From contig NZ_BFBX01000054.1 in assembly GCF_003851045.1 (NCBI RefSeq), positions 585 through 40,581 on the forward strand: a stretch of DNA of 39,997 bases, read 5' to 3'. Source of the DNA: Paenibacillus sp. 598K. GTDB lineage: Bacteria; Bacillota; Bacilli; Paenibacillales; Paenibacillaceae. Made by a program: the position numbers and the translations under genes. Of this stretch, positions 8,767 to 17,144 are shown piece after piece (the stretch's first letter is position 1; every line of letters begins with the position of its first letter). The notes under the pieces are model-generated. The model ran no database searches. It saw only the letters and a list, made by a program, of their open reading frames with translations, and was not told the DNA's origin.

Positions 8767-9459
8767 ATGGGGAAATTGAAGGAGCAGCTAGAACGCCGGA
8801 AGCTATCGCTGTTCATCAGCTTGCCTGCCAACGATGCGTCGTTGGCCCAGGCGGCGCTGGAGGAAGGCGCCGATGCGTTGAAGGTGCACTTTAACGTGGG
8901 GCATCGGGCGAGCGGCACCCATTTTGGACCGCTCAGTGCGTATGAAGCCGTATTCCGCGAGATTCGTGGCCAGTTCGACGGGCCGTTAGGCGTTGTCCCT
9001 TCCGGCAGTCTGGAGAACGGATCGCGGGAGGACCTAACGCGGCTAGCACCGATGGGGTTTGACTTTTATTCCATCTACGCGCACCTTCTGCCGTCGTATA
9101 TGCTGGAGGATCATGGTCTGGATCAGACGTTCGCCATCGATGCGACGTATGAGTTTGAGCGGGTGAGGGGCGCCGGTCATTTCGGCTTTACCGCGCTGGA
9201 GGCCTCGATCGTACCGGGGAGCGAATACGGGACGCCGCTCAGCTTTGCCGATGTGCTGAATTACCGTTATCTGGCCCAGCATTCGGGTCTGCCGATCCTG
9301 CTGCCCTCGCAACGAAGACTGGTTCCGGAGGATGTCCGGGTCCTGCATGATGCAGGGGTCTCGGCGATCATGCTGGGCGCCATTGTGACAGGCAAGACGG
9401 AGGACGGACTGCGCAGGGCGGTCAGCCGATTCCGCGATGCGATCGATAGATTGAGCTAG
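8767..9459 (+). CDS. TIM-barrel protein of unknown function (NanE/HisA-like fold)
   Basis: A 230-residue protein with a beta/alpha-barrel rhythm: LSLFISLPAND, EEGADALKVHFNVGHRASG, GPLGVVPSG, MGFDFYSIYAHLLPSYM and GLPILLPSQR. The C-terminal GVSAIMLGAIVTGKTEDGL resembles the phosphate-binding end of ribulose-phosphate-type barrels. AGGAGGG lies before the ATG. Sitting between the binding protein and the permeases of a sugar importer, it probably acts on a sugar phosphate, for example as an epimerase, isomerase or aldolase. I cannot assign a reaction. An insertion between importer components is uncommon. Confidence 0.75.
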   Translation: MGKLKEQLERRKLSLFISLPANDASLAQAALEEGADALKVHFNVGHRASGTHFGPLSAYEAVFREIRGQFDGPLGVVPSGSLENGSREDLTRLAPMGFDFYSIYAHLLPSYMLEDHGLDQTFAIDATYEFERVRGAGHFGFTALEASIVPGSEYGTPLSFADVLNYRYLAQHSGLPILLPSQRRLVPEDVRVLHDAGVSAIMLGAIVTGKTEDGLRRAVSRFRDAIDRLS

Positions 9460-9473
9460 AGGCGGTGGAGGTT

Positions 9474-10385
9474 ATGAAGGCAAGCAAGAGACGAAGGCGC
9501 GGCCCGCTTGCCCGGGAGGCGCAACGGACGGGATGGTTGTTTGTATCGCCGATGGTGCTGGGCTTTACGCTGCTTCTGTTGTTCCCGATGGGGAGAGCAT
9601 TGTATATGAGTTTGATGGATTGGCCGCTTCTCGGAGAGCATGCGTTCATCGGTCTGGATAATTACCGGACGATTGCGACAGACGATGTGTTCTGGAAGGT
9701 GTTCGGCAATACGTTGTATTTTACAGCGGGTCTGGTGCCGTTCAACATCGTGTTGGCGCTGCTACTGGCGCTGCTGCTGGCCAAGAGCATGAAGGGTATC
9801 GGCTTGTTCCGCACGGCGATCTTCGTGCCGGTCATGACCTCGCTGATCGTCTGGTCGATCGTATGGAAATATATGTTCGCCACCGATTCCGGTCTGATCA
9901 ACCAGATGCTGCTCATGATGAACATCGAGGGCCCGGCCTGGCTATATGACGAGAAGCTGGCGATGCCGGCTGTCATCGTCACCAGCGTGCTCAAAAACGT
10001 CGGCTTGAACATGGTGCTGTTCATCGCGGCGCTGCAGCAGGTGCCGCGTTCGCTCTATGAGGCTGCGATGCTCGACGGGGCGGGCAAGACGAGAAGCTTC
10101 TTTCACGTAACGCTGCCGATGATTACGCCGACCGTATTTTTGACGGTGGTGATGACCGTGATCGGCTCTCTCAAGGTGTTCGGGCAGATCTATGTGATGA
10201 CCCAGGGCGGGCCGAGCAACAGTACGAAGGTGCTGGTGTATTACATCTGGGAGAAAGCATTCAAGCTGTTCCAGATGGGGTATGCGTCTGCGCTGGCCTT
10301 TGTCCTGTTCTTTGTAGTGCTCGTATTGACGCTGCTGCAATGGCAGCTTAGGAAGAGGTGGGTATTCAATGAAAGCGACACCTGA
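9474..10385 (+). CDS. Sugar ABC transporter permease (MalF/UgpA type)
   Basis: Inner-membrane permease of about 303 residues with six predicted helices. It starts with a basic cytoplasmic tail (KASKRRRRGPLAREAQRTGW) and a first helix LFVSPMVLGFTLLLLFP. The EAA loop EAAMLDGAGKTRSFFHVTLP, which contacts the ATPase, is near residue 200. The start is ATG 9474 or GTG 9465; GGAGG overlaps the latter and is only 2 nt from the former. It overlaps the next permease gene by 17 bp. Confidence 0.92.
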   Translation: MKASKRRRRGPLAREAQRTGWLFVSPMVLGFTLLLLFPMGRALYMSLMDWPLLGEHAFIGLDNYRTIATDDVFWKVFGNTLYFTAGLVPFNIVLALLLALLLAKSMKGIGLFRTAIFVPVMTSLIVWSIVWKYMFATDSGLINQMLLMMNIEGPAWLYDEKLAMPAVIVTSVLKNVGLNMVLFIAALQQVPRSLYEAAMLDGAGKTRSFFHVTLPMITPTVFLTVVMTVIGSLKVFGQIYVMTQGGPSNSTKVLVYYIWEKAFKLFQMGYASALAFVLFFVVLVLTLLQWQLRKRWVFNESDT

Positions 10386-11223
10386 TACCGCCGTTCGAAG
10401 AGTATTGTCCGCAACGGGGGTATACGGCGTATTGACGGCTGTCTCGCTGGTGATGCTTGTGCCGTTTCTATGGATGCTATCCACCTCCTTCAAAGAGCCG
10501 CAGGCTATTTTTACGTATCCGCCGCAGCTTTTCCCGACGACGTTCAAGTGGCAAAACTATGCCGATGTATTTTCGCTCATTCCCTTTGAGCGATTTTATT
10601 TCAACAGTATCTATATCGCATTTCTGGTTGTCATCGGAACCGTCTTTTTCGCATCGCTTGCCGGGTACGCCTTTGCCAAAATTCCGTTTACGGGTCGCAA
10701 TGCCGTCTTCCTCGTCTTGCTGAGCGCCATGATGATTCCCCACGAGGTGACAGCGATTCCGATGTTTCTGTTTATGCGCGATCTGAACTGGATCGATACG
10801 CATTTGCCGCTGATTCTGTTGCCGATTTTTGGCGCGGGCGGCGTGTTCGGCATCTTCGTCATGCGACAGTTTTTTATAACGGTGCCTACCGAGCTAGAGG
10901 AGGCGGCGATGATCGACGGCTGCAATCGATTTCGTATCTACGCGCAGATCATGCTGCCGATTGCCAAGCCCGGTCTTGCGACGCTGACCATCTTTACCTT
11001 TGTCACGGTATGGAATGAGTTTTTTGACCCGCTCATCTTTATCAACACTCGCGAGTTGATGACGCTGCCGCTCGGCTTATCGCTATTTACGGACGAGATC
11101 GGCACGGCATGGCATCATCTGATGAGCGCGACCGTTATGGCGACGGTGCCTCTGCTGGCGGTATTCTTCATGGCTCAGAGGCGGTTTATCGAAGGCGTCG
11201 CCATGACGGGACTGAAGGAATAA
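10369..11223 (+). CDS. Sugar ABC transporter permease (MalG/UgpE type)
   Basis: Second permease, 284 residues, with helices from GVLTAVSLVMLVPFLWMLST onward and the typical STSFKEPQAIFTYPPQ periplasmic-loop start. The EAA motif is EEAAMIDGCNRFRIYAQIMLP. It ends near FMAQRRFIEGVAMTGLKE, the standard C-terminus of MalG-type permeases. It overlaps the upstream permease and forms a heterodimer with it. Confidence 0.94.
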   Translation: MKATPDTAVRRVLSATGVYGVLTAVSLVMLVPFLWMLSTSFKEPQAIFTYPPQLFPTTFKWQNYADVFSLIPFERFYFNSIYIAFLVVIGTVFFASLAGYAFAKIPFTGRNAVFLVLLSAMMIPHEVTAIPMFLFMRDLNWIDTHLPLILLPIFGAGGVFGIFVMRQFFITVPTELEEAAMIDGCNRFRIYAQIMLPIAKPGLATLTIFTFVTVWNEFFDPLIFINTRELMTLPLGLSLFTDEIGTAWHHLMSATVMATVPLLAVFFMAQRRFIEGVAMTGLKE

Positions 11224-11273
11224 TGCGGCGCTGCCGCAGAGATGGACAACAGAGTTGGATCAGGAGGGATAAT

Positions 11274-12617
11274 ATGATGCCTAACAAGATAGAGATGGAT
11301 GTCGTCATCGTGGGCGGCGGACCTGCGGGCATTGCAGCGGCAATCGCTGCGGGACGCCAAGGCGCGAGAACGGTACTGATCGAGCGTTATGGCTTTGTCG
11401 GCGGCATGTCGACGGCGGCGATGGTCTACCCGTGGATGACCTTTCATACCGATAGCGGCGAGCAAGTGATTAAGGGGATCGCGCAGGAGATCGTCGAGCG
11501 GCTCCAGGCGCGCGGCGGCTCGCCGGGACATCTGCGGGATACGGTGGGCTTCGTGCGGACAGTGACGCCTTATCATCCGGAGATCTACCAGGTGGTCGCG
11601 ACAGATATGCTGCGCGAGGCTGGAGTTACGCTGCTGCTGCACAGCTTCGTGGATGAGGTGGCGGTGCAGGGGGAGCGGATCGAGGCGATCCAGGTGACCA
11701 ATAAATCCGGGCGCTCGTGGGTGAGCGGCCAGGTGTTCGTCGATACGAGCGGCGACGCCGACGTGGCCTACCTGTCCGGTGCCCGCACCTTGCAAGGACG
11801 GGATGGTGACCATCAGTCCCAGCCGATGACGATGAAGTTCCGGATGCGCGGCGTTGATCTGGCGAAGATCAAGGCTTATATGCTGGCGCATCCCGAGGAG
11901 TTTTACCACAAGACGCCGATCGCGGAGCTTCAGGATTTGCCGCTTACGGGTGTCAGCGGCTTCTACAGCCATTGGCAAACATCCGGCGTGCCGATTAATC
12001 GCGACCAGGTGCTGTTCTTCGCCGGTCCAGCCGATGACGAGGTGCTGATTAACTGTACGCGGGTGCAAGGACTGGACGCGACGAGCGCCGAGGATCTGAC
12101 ACGGGCGGAGCAGGAGGGACGCAAGCAGGTGCTCATGATGGCGGAGTTCCTGCAGCGGGATGTGCCGGGCTTCGAGCGGGCTTCCATCTCGGCGGTAGCG
12201 CCCCAGATCGGCATCCGCGAGTCCAGGCGGATCGTCGGCCATTACAGACTGGCGCAGGAGGATGTGGTGCAGGGACGGAAGTTCGATGATGTGATCGCTC
12301 GCAGCGGCTACCCGATCGATATTCACGATCCATCGGGCAGAGGCGTGACGGCAGCCTCGATCTCCGGCGATGGCGCGTACGATATCCCCTATCGTTGCTT
12401 GCTCTCGGTGAACCGGCCCAATCTGCTGGCGGCAGGCCGCTGCATATCGACCTCGCACGAGGCGCTTGCGACGACCCGACTGACGCCTAGCTGCATGGCG
12501 ACGGGCCAGGCAGCAGGCACGGCGGCTGCGCTGTCGGTTCGCCAGGGCGTCCAGCCTGCCGAGCTGGATATCGCGTTGCTGCAGCAGACGTTGCGGGCGG
12601 AGCGCGCAGCTATATAA
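11274..12617 (+). CDS. FAD-dependent oxidoreductase (PF12831-type)
   Basis: A flavoprotein of about 447 residues. The N-terminal Rossmann motif VVIVGGGPAGIAAAIAAGRQG plus acidic VLIER binds FAD. VGGMSTAAMVYPW and the C-terminal LLAAGRCISTSHEALATTR (second FAD contact) are typical of this family, as is VFVDTSGDADVAYLSGA. AGGAGGG lies 5 nt before ATG 11274. It is the last gene of the sugar uptake locus, so it may oxidise an imported sugar or a derivative. Members of this family are common in polysaccharide-use loci of Paenibacillus, but the substrate is unknown. Confidence 0.88.
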   Translation: MMPNKIEMDVVIVGGGPAGIAAAIAAGRQGARTVLIERYGFVGGMSTAAMVYPWMTFHTDSGEQVIKGIAQEIVERLQARGGSPGHLRDTVGFVRTVTPYHPEIYQVVATDMLREAGVTLLLHSFVDEVAVQGERIEAIQVTNKSGRSWVSGQVFVDTSGDADVAYLSGARTLQGRDGDHQSQPMTMKFRMRGVDLAKIKAYMLAHPEEFYHKTPIAELQDLPLTGVSGFYSHWQTSGVPINRDQVLFFAGPADDEVLINCTRVQGLDATSAEDLTRAEQEGRKQVLMMAEFLQRDVPGFERASISAVAPQIGIRESRRIVGHYRLAQEDVVQGRKFDDVIARSGYPIDIHDPSGRGVTAASISGDGAYDIPYRCLLSVNRPNLLAAGRCISTSHEALATTRLTPSCMATGQAAGTAAALSVRQGVQPAELDIALLQQTLRAERAAI

Positions 12618-12622
12618 GGAAG

Positions 12623-12664
12623 CGAGACAACCTCTGTATAGCCAAGTGCTGATCCAGGGGTTGT
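12623..12664. terminator. Hairpin between convergent genes
   Basis: AGACAACCTCTG pairs with CAGGGGTTGTCT over 12 bp (one G-T wobble) across an 18-nt loop, in the gap between the FAD oxidoreductase and the convergent minus-strand gene. There is no clear T-tract on either side, so it may be a weak or bidirectional terminator. Confidence 0.45.
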
Positions 12665-12683
12665 CTTGGCATTTGCCTTGGCC

Positions 12684-14270
12684 TTACGGTAGTTGCTCCA
12701 AAAGCAACGGCAGCAGCTCACTTTCCTTGGTTTTAATTTTCATGATGTTAGCCAGCATCGAATCGACATAGCGCGTATTTGGCGTGACCGCATTTTTTAA
12801 TTGCAGGTTGCGGCATAACAACGCCAGTCGTTCGAGATTGCGATATTCCTCGGATAACCACTCGAAGGTCAGATGATCCAGCGCCTGGAGACGATGCAAA
12901 TGCTCGAGGCGCAGACTCATCATCCGTTTGTGCTCATAGACAACCTGAAGCGGGCGGATATCCTGTAGGTGCAACGGCAGGTTATGGATGAGGCTATCAT
13001 AGGCCTCCAGGCCATAGACGATCTTGGGCTCGGCTTGGACGTTCATGGACAAGCCAGGCTGTGCGTTAGTGGCGTTCATATAATGCGTAAGCTGATCCCG
13101 GATGGCGGTGGTGTCGAGCGCAAAGCTGCGGTAATGATGCAACTGGAGCAAGCGAATATTTTTATCTCGATCCCTGTCGAATGCGCGGCGGAATTGCTCG
13201 AAGGTCATTTGGCTTTGCTTGAACACATTGCCTGCTGCATATCCGGCCAGGTAGAACAGTTGTGTTTCGGTGTTATAGCCATAGATCAAGCTGCCGTGCA
13301 TCCGATTATACTTGCCATAAGCTTTGCGGTCGGGAACAAAAAATTCATTCATCTCGACATCGACATAATTCCCGTCATCGATAAACTGCAGCATCAAGCG
13401 AATCAGATCGTTGCCGCTGCTCTCCAGACGCTCGATCAAGGAATGTCTTATCGCCTGCGTTCTCAAATAGGGACAGCAAAAATAAAAGTCTCCGTCCTTA
13501 TGCAAGCCAATCTGGAAATCAAAAGGAATGCGATTCATGCTGAAATCCTTGTAGCTGTACAATTGAATATAAGTGGAGGCGTACCAGTTCATGTGAGCGT
13601 GCTCCTCTGGCGTGCATAGGGCCAACCCCATATACATACCGGCAGGGAAGAGGTGGTCCACACGTTTTGAGAAATCCCAGTGTCCTCGTTCCTTGCCGCA
13701 CATCAACGTAATTTCCCCCTCGTGCAGCTCGATCCTTAACCAGACCGGCGGGGTCGCATCCAGAGCAAACTGCATCGTATTTTCCTTGCCTGTCTGTTCC
13801 CTGCACTGAATGACGCCGCCGTTCATCGCTGGAGTGGCAAAGATATAGACATATCTGGCATCGGCGGCAAGGCTTTCTCTTAGCATCAATCCGGCTTTAG
13901 CCCAGACAGACGTAAATTTGATCTGTTCGATCCGCACTTCGATTCCCTTATGCCCGCCGGCCTCCGCTTGCGCATACAGATACTGGAAGTTATCGCTGCG
14001 GCCCGTAATGTCGCCCTTATGGCACCAAGCCCGGTTCAGCTCTTCAAGCTCTTCCATGACAGTCGCTTCAATAGGCTGCGAACCCTCCCCATCGCCAATC
14101 GTTTGCTGATACCAGCGTGGGTTGCAGTCGTCGACTTTCAAATTTGAATACCTAACGTTCGCGTCTTCATCCTTGCGGTCATCCAACAGAATAGAGGACA
14201 TATAGGCGTGATAGGAATAGGATTGAAAGACATTTTCGGCGTATAGCGGAAGTATTTTGATCAAAGGCAA
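12684..14270 (-). CDS. Two-domain protein: concanavalin-like N-terminus, BtrH/C39-like C-terminus (tentative)
   Basis: A 528-residue cytoplasmic protein with no signal peptide. Residues about 60-230 look like a beta-sandwich of the DUF1349/LamG type (FTSVWAKAGLMLRESLAADARYVYIFATP, PPVWLRIELHEGEI, MGLALCTPEE). From about 235 the pattern YSYKDFSMNRIPFDF, NEFFVPDRKAYGKY and LIYGYNTETQLFYLAGY recalls proteins resembling the butirosin BtrH N-terminal/C39-like fold that occur near peptide-synthesis genes. This second match is from memory and only moderate. The start is TTG 14270, with GGAGGG 5 nt upstream. It diverges from the large biosynthetic operon, sharing its control region. A BtrH-like acyl transfer from the carrier protein at 19398 is an attractive but unproven role. 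Confidence 0.65.
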   Translation of the reverse strand: MPLIKILPLYAENVFQSYSYHAYMSSILLDDRKDEDANVRYSNLKVDDCNPRWYQQTIGDGEGSQPIEATVMEELEELNRAWCHKGDITGRSDNFQYLYAQAEAGGHKGIEVRIEQIKFTSVWAKAGLMLRESLAADARYVYIFATPAMNGGVIQCREQTGKENTMQFALDATPPVWLRIELHEGEITLMCGKERGHWDFSKRVDHLFPAGMYMGLALCTPEEHAHMNWYASTYIQLYSYKDFSMNRIPFDFQIGLHKDGDFYFCCPYLRTQAIRHSLIERLESSGNDLIRLMLQFIDDGNYVDVEMNEFFVPDRKAYGKYNRMHGSLIYGYNTETQLFYLAGYAAGNVFKQSQMTFEQFRRAFDRDRDKNIRLLQLHHYRSFALDTTAIRDQLTHYMNATNAQPGLSMNVQAEPKIVYGLEAYDSLIHNLPLHLQDIRPLQVVYEHKRMMSLRLEHLHRLQALDHLTFEWLSEEYRNLERLALLCRNLQLKNAVTPNTRYVDSMLANIMKIKTKESELLPLLLEQLP

Positions 14271-14458
14271 AAGTCCCTCCTTTTCTCGTTTTGGCCTAAA
14301 TTTACATTAACATACCTTTTAACCCAAAAGTCTAAAAGAATCTAAAGAAAATATCAAATTGTACATAAAATCTGGTTATTTGTCGTCGAATCCTATATAT
14401 TTATAGGTAAAAATAGAAACAGTTGATAGATCTCGAAACGAGAGGGGCGATCCGCGAG
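14271..14458. promoter_or_regulatory. AT-rich divergent control region of the biosynthetic locus
   Basis: Markedly AT-rich compared with the genes on both sides. It contains a tandem repeat TCTAAAAGAA / TCTAAAGAAA at 14331-14350. A dyad CCTATA-N4-TATAGG lies at 14392-14407 and overlaps a possible plus-strand promoter (TTGTCG at 14380, 16-bp gap, TATAGG at 14402). These are candidate sites for the AraC domain carried by the last gene of the operon. GGAGGG for the minus-strand gene lies at 14276-14281. Confidence 0.5.
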
Positions 14459-16096
14459 ATGGCGATGTATGTCCCATTGAGGGAGGCAACGGAGGTAGCG
14501 CAGGTAGGGGGCAAGGGCGAAATGTTGGGTCGCTTGCTCCGGTCCAAGGTCCATATTCCCGACGGGATCGTCTTTACGACAGAGATGCTGGTACGCTTCC
14601 TGGCCGATCATGGACTGGACGTAGCCGATGGGCAGACGCCAACGCCGGAGATGATCGGGAAGATTCGTCATGCGCTTAAGCATGCCGTATGGCAGCCGCA
14701 TCAGTTGGAGTGGCTGCGCGAGGTGTACGATGCGATGCCTGGACGCATGTGCGTGCGCTCATCGGCTGTCCTGGAGGACGGACAGCATAGCAGCTACGCG
14801 GGCGTTTTTACATCCGTTCTGAACGTGACCACCTTTGGCGAATTTATCAGGGCCGTACGGGAGGTTTGGGAAAGCGCTTACGGACCGGATGCGGTCGCTT
14901 ACGCCCAGCAGCGGAAGCATCCGCTCTTGCCCATGGCCGTCGTGGTGCAGCAGTTTCTCGATGCGACGGCATCAGGAGTCGCATTTCTTACGGAGGGTCG
15001 GTTGCATATATCGGCGACGTATGGGCTTGGGGTAGGCGTTGTCTCGGGGCGAGTGCCTGCAGATTCCTACACCCTGTCCCATCGAGGAGCAGAGCCGGAG
15101 CTGGAGATCCATGCCAAAGGAATCTGTTATGTCGCCAATGAGAGCGCGGTCACCATGCTCCACAAGCAGATGACGATCAAGCATCAGCAAAGCGAGATCG
15201 ATCTGTACCCGTACGACACCGACGACCGAAATGCCGTCTATTTGTGTCAGGTGCTCCCGCAACGGCATGCTCAGCCTGCGAATAGCCCTGTCCTGAAACG
15301 GGACAACGTGCTGCGCTTGGCCGAGACTTTATATGCCCTGCAGGACGGCCCGCTCGGGTCAGGGGATTGGGATATCGAATGGTGCTGGCACCACGACGAG
15401 CCGCGAGTGTTGCAGGCGCGCCCGCTGACAAGCTCCAAGGTTGTGGAAGCGTACGATGCGGAGCCAGAGCCATCATCCGCGGGCCGACTGATCCTGACGG
15501 GCAAGCCGATCTCGGCCGGAGAAGGGATCGGTCCAGTGAGGAACATCAATAAGGATGAAGACTTAGACCGCATTGAGGCTGGAGATATTCTGGTCATGGA
15601 CTGGATACCGGATCATTTTATCAGGATCTTGACCAAAGCCGCCGCTTTGCTTATATCCGACGGATCGCCACTGAGCCATTGCGCAATTATCGCCAGGGAG
15701 TGGAATATCCCCTGCGTCGGTGGCGTCCAGCGAGGGAGCTTGCAGGATGGCGTGTGGTATCGGGTGAACGGCTCTACCGGCAAAGTGTACGAGGCTGTGG
15801 ACAGGCCCTCCGTTCATCAGCCAAGCGGGCTGCCAGCGCCTACGGAACGGCTCTATGTGCATGCCTGGCTCATACAGGCGATGGAAGCCGTGAACGCCTC
15901 GCCGGCCAGCGAAAAGCGATGGATGAACAAATGGAGGAAGCTGCTGCAGGCTGCAGGCCCGGATTGCGAGATCGTTACGGATGGGGTAGAGGAGCTGCTG
16001 CTTCCGGGCGACCCCCTTGCTCCGTTATTTGACCGGTTACTCGCTGGCGCGCTTCGGGATTGTCGCCCGGCCGGGCTGATCAGGGGGAGAGCGTAA
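14459..16096 (+). CDS. PEP-synthase/rifampicin-phosphotransferase-like enzyme, compact form
   Basis: About 545 residues. The N-terminal PPDK-type ATP-binding domain (about 8-320) has GGKGEMLGRLLRSKVHIPDG, RSSAVLEDGQHSSYAG and the terminal VLQARPLTSS. The swivelling phosphohistidine domain (about 350-450) has SPLSHCAIIAREWNIPCVGG, with catalytic His near 407. The acceptor-binding domain that normally separates or follows these two is missing; a tail of about 100 unknown residues ends the protein. It may cooperate with the next gene product, which overlaps it by 1 bp (TAATG). The start is uncertain: ATG 14459 has AGAGGGG 12 nt upstream; TTG 14423 and ATG 14465 are alternatives. By family, it would transfer the beta-phosphate of ATP to a small molecule. 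The acceptor is unknown. Confidence 0.8.
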   Translation: MAMYVPLREATEVAQVGGKGEMLGRLLRSKVHIPDGIVFTTEMLVRFLADHGLDVADGQTPTPEMIGKIRHALKHAVWQPHQLEWLREVYDAMPGRMCVRSSAVLEDGQHSSYAGVFTSVLNVTTFGEFIRAVREVWESAYGPDAVAYAQQRKHPLLPMAVVVQQFLDATASGVAFLTEGRLHISATYGLGVGVVSGRVPADSYTLSHRGAEPELEIHAKGICYVANESAVTMLHKQMTIKHQQSEIDLYPYDTDDRNAVYLCQVLPQRHAQPANSPVLKRDNVLRLAETLYALQDGPLGSGDWDIEWCWHHDEPRVLQARPLTSSKVVEAYDAEPEPSSAGRLILTGKPISAGEGIGPVRNINKDEDLDRIEAGDILVMDWIPDHFIRILTKAAALLISDGSPLSHCAIIAREWNIPCVGGVQRGSLQDGVWYRVNGSTGKVYEAVDRPSVHQPSGLPAPTERLYVHAWLIQAMEAVNASPASEKRWMNKWRKLLQAAGPDCEIVTDGVEELLLPGDPLAPLFDRLLAGALRDCRPAGLIRGRA

Positions 16097-17127
16097 TGTT
16101 TTGGAAATGGTACAAGGACGGGGAGCACATCGTAGCGGGCGAACCGTTTTACGAGATGATTCGCAACGACCTTTACGGAGCGGGCGTACTGAATGTGCCT
16201 CAGGTGTTGCTTGGCGAGGAAGAGCCCTACGGACAACGTGTCGAGAAGACGATTTCACATCTTCCATTGGAACGGTTTTTCCACGTCTCCGGCTCGCTGC
16301 GGGACGGCATCCGGACCAGCATCAGCTTTAAAACCAGGCTTAGAGAGCTGACCTGGCGCGAGCTGCGAGCCTTCAACGAAGCGTCAAGGGTATTCGAGCG
16401 GGCAGTCGAGCTTGGCGACCTGACCCCCGAGCTGCTCCAGGCTTCGCTCGATGCGCACGGCAGAGTGCTGGCGCTGACGGAGTTTAATGCGATGCTGCCG
16501 TTGCAGTGGTACAGAGATCGATTGGCTGCGCTTTGCGAAGGGCGAGAGCCGATCCAGATGGACAGCTTCTCGTATAGCGAGATTATGCCGCATCGCTTGT
16601 TGCTGCGGCGAGGCAAGCTGAAGCTTGCGCTTACCTATTTGCGCTGCGGCGGCAAGCTGCGGTCCGCCGATTACCGGCACTACATCAAGCATTACAGCCA
16701 TTTCGATATCCAGACGCTGCCGATGCTGAAGGACCCGCAGGACGAGGAGCGGCAGGCACTGCAGGAGGTGGAGCAGATCCTCAGCCACGCCTCGGAGGCG
16801 GACGTCAGAGAGGAGCTTGCTTCTCTCCGCACCCGTCGCTATGCCGCGAAGGCGCGTTATGACGCAAGCATGGGACGGGTTGTCGAGTATATGCATCAGA
16901 ACGGCGAAGCTTGGCCTGCCATTCGCAATTTTGCAAGCGCGCTGGCTATGATTTCGCTGGCGACCACGGAGGAGGAGTATCGTCACATTTGCCAGGACCG
17001 CTTTTGGCGCGCGCTCGGCGCAGTCATCCGGGCACTGGAGCTGCCTCCGTCCAGAGTCAATTGCAGCAGCCTGGTCGAGGCGTTGAGGCAACGCCCTCTA
17101 CTGAGCCTAAGCTACAACCTTTATTAG
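16096..17127 (+). CDS. Unknown protein, possible separate acceptor subunit of the upstream phosphotransferase
   Basis: A soluble, largely helical protein of about 343 residues starting at ATG 16096, directly on the stop of the previous gene with GGGGGAGA before it. I do not recognise a named family. The segment YRHYIKHYSHFDIQTLPMLKDP (about 191-212) resembles the linker motif YGHRG-x-x-EIDIxxPRWxEDP in the middle domain of rifampicin phosphotransferases and PEP synthases, which the upstream protein lacks. I infer, weakly, that the two form a split enzyme. Other visible traits are many Arg-rich helices and no membrane segment. Confidence 0.6.
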   Translation: MFWKWYKDGEHIVAGEPFYEMIRNDLYGAGVLNVPQVLLGEEEPYGQRVEKTISHLPLERFFHVSGSLRDGIRTSISFKTRLRELTWRELRAFNEASRVFERAVELGDLTPELLQASLDAHGRVLALTEFNAMLPLQWYRDRLAALCEGREPIQMDSFSYSEIMPHRLLLRRGKLKLALTYLRCGGKLRSADYRHYIKHYSHFDIQTLPMLKDPQDEERQALQEVEQILSHASEADVREELASLRTRRYAAKARYDASMGRVVEYMHQNGEAWPAIRNFASALAMISLATTEEEYRHICQDRFWRALGAVIRALELPPSRVNCSSLVEALRQRPLLSLSYNLY

Positions 17128-17144
17128 GGAGAGGGTGGGAAAGC

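Noticed and set aside
11175..12458. Long minus-strand open frame opposite the FAD oxidoreductase
   Set aside because: The plus strand has a complete FAD protein with motifs and a ribosome binding site. The antisense frame is Arg/His-rich and low in motifs, as expected of a GC-rich shadow.
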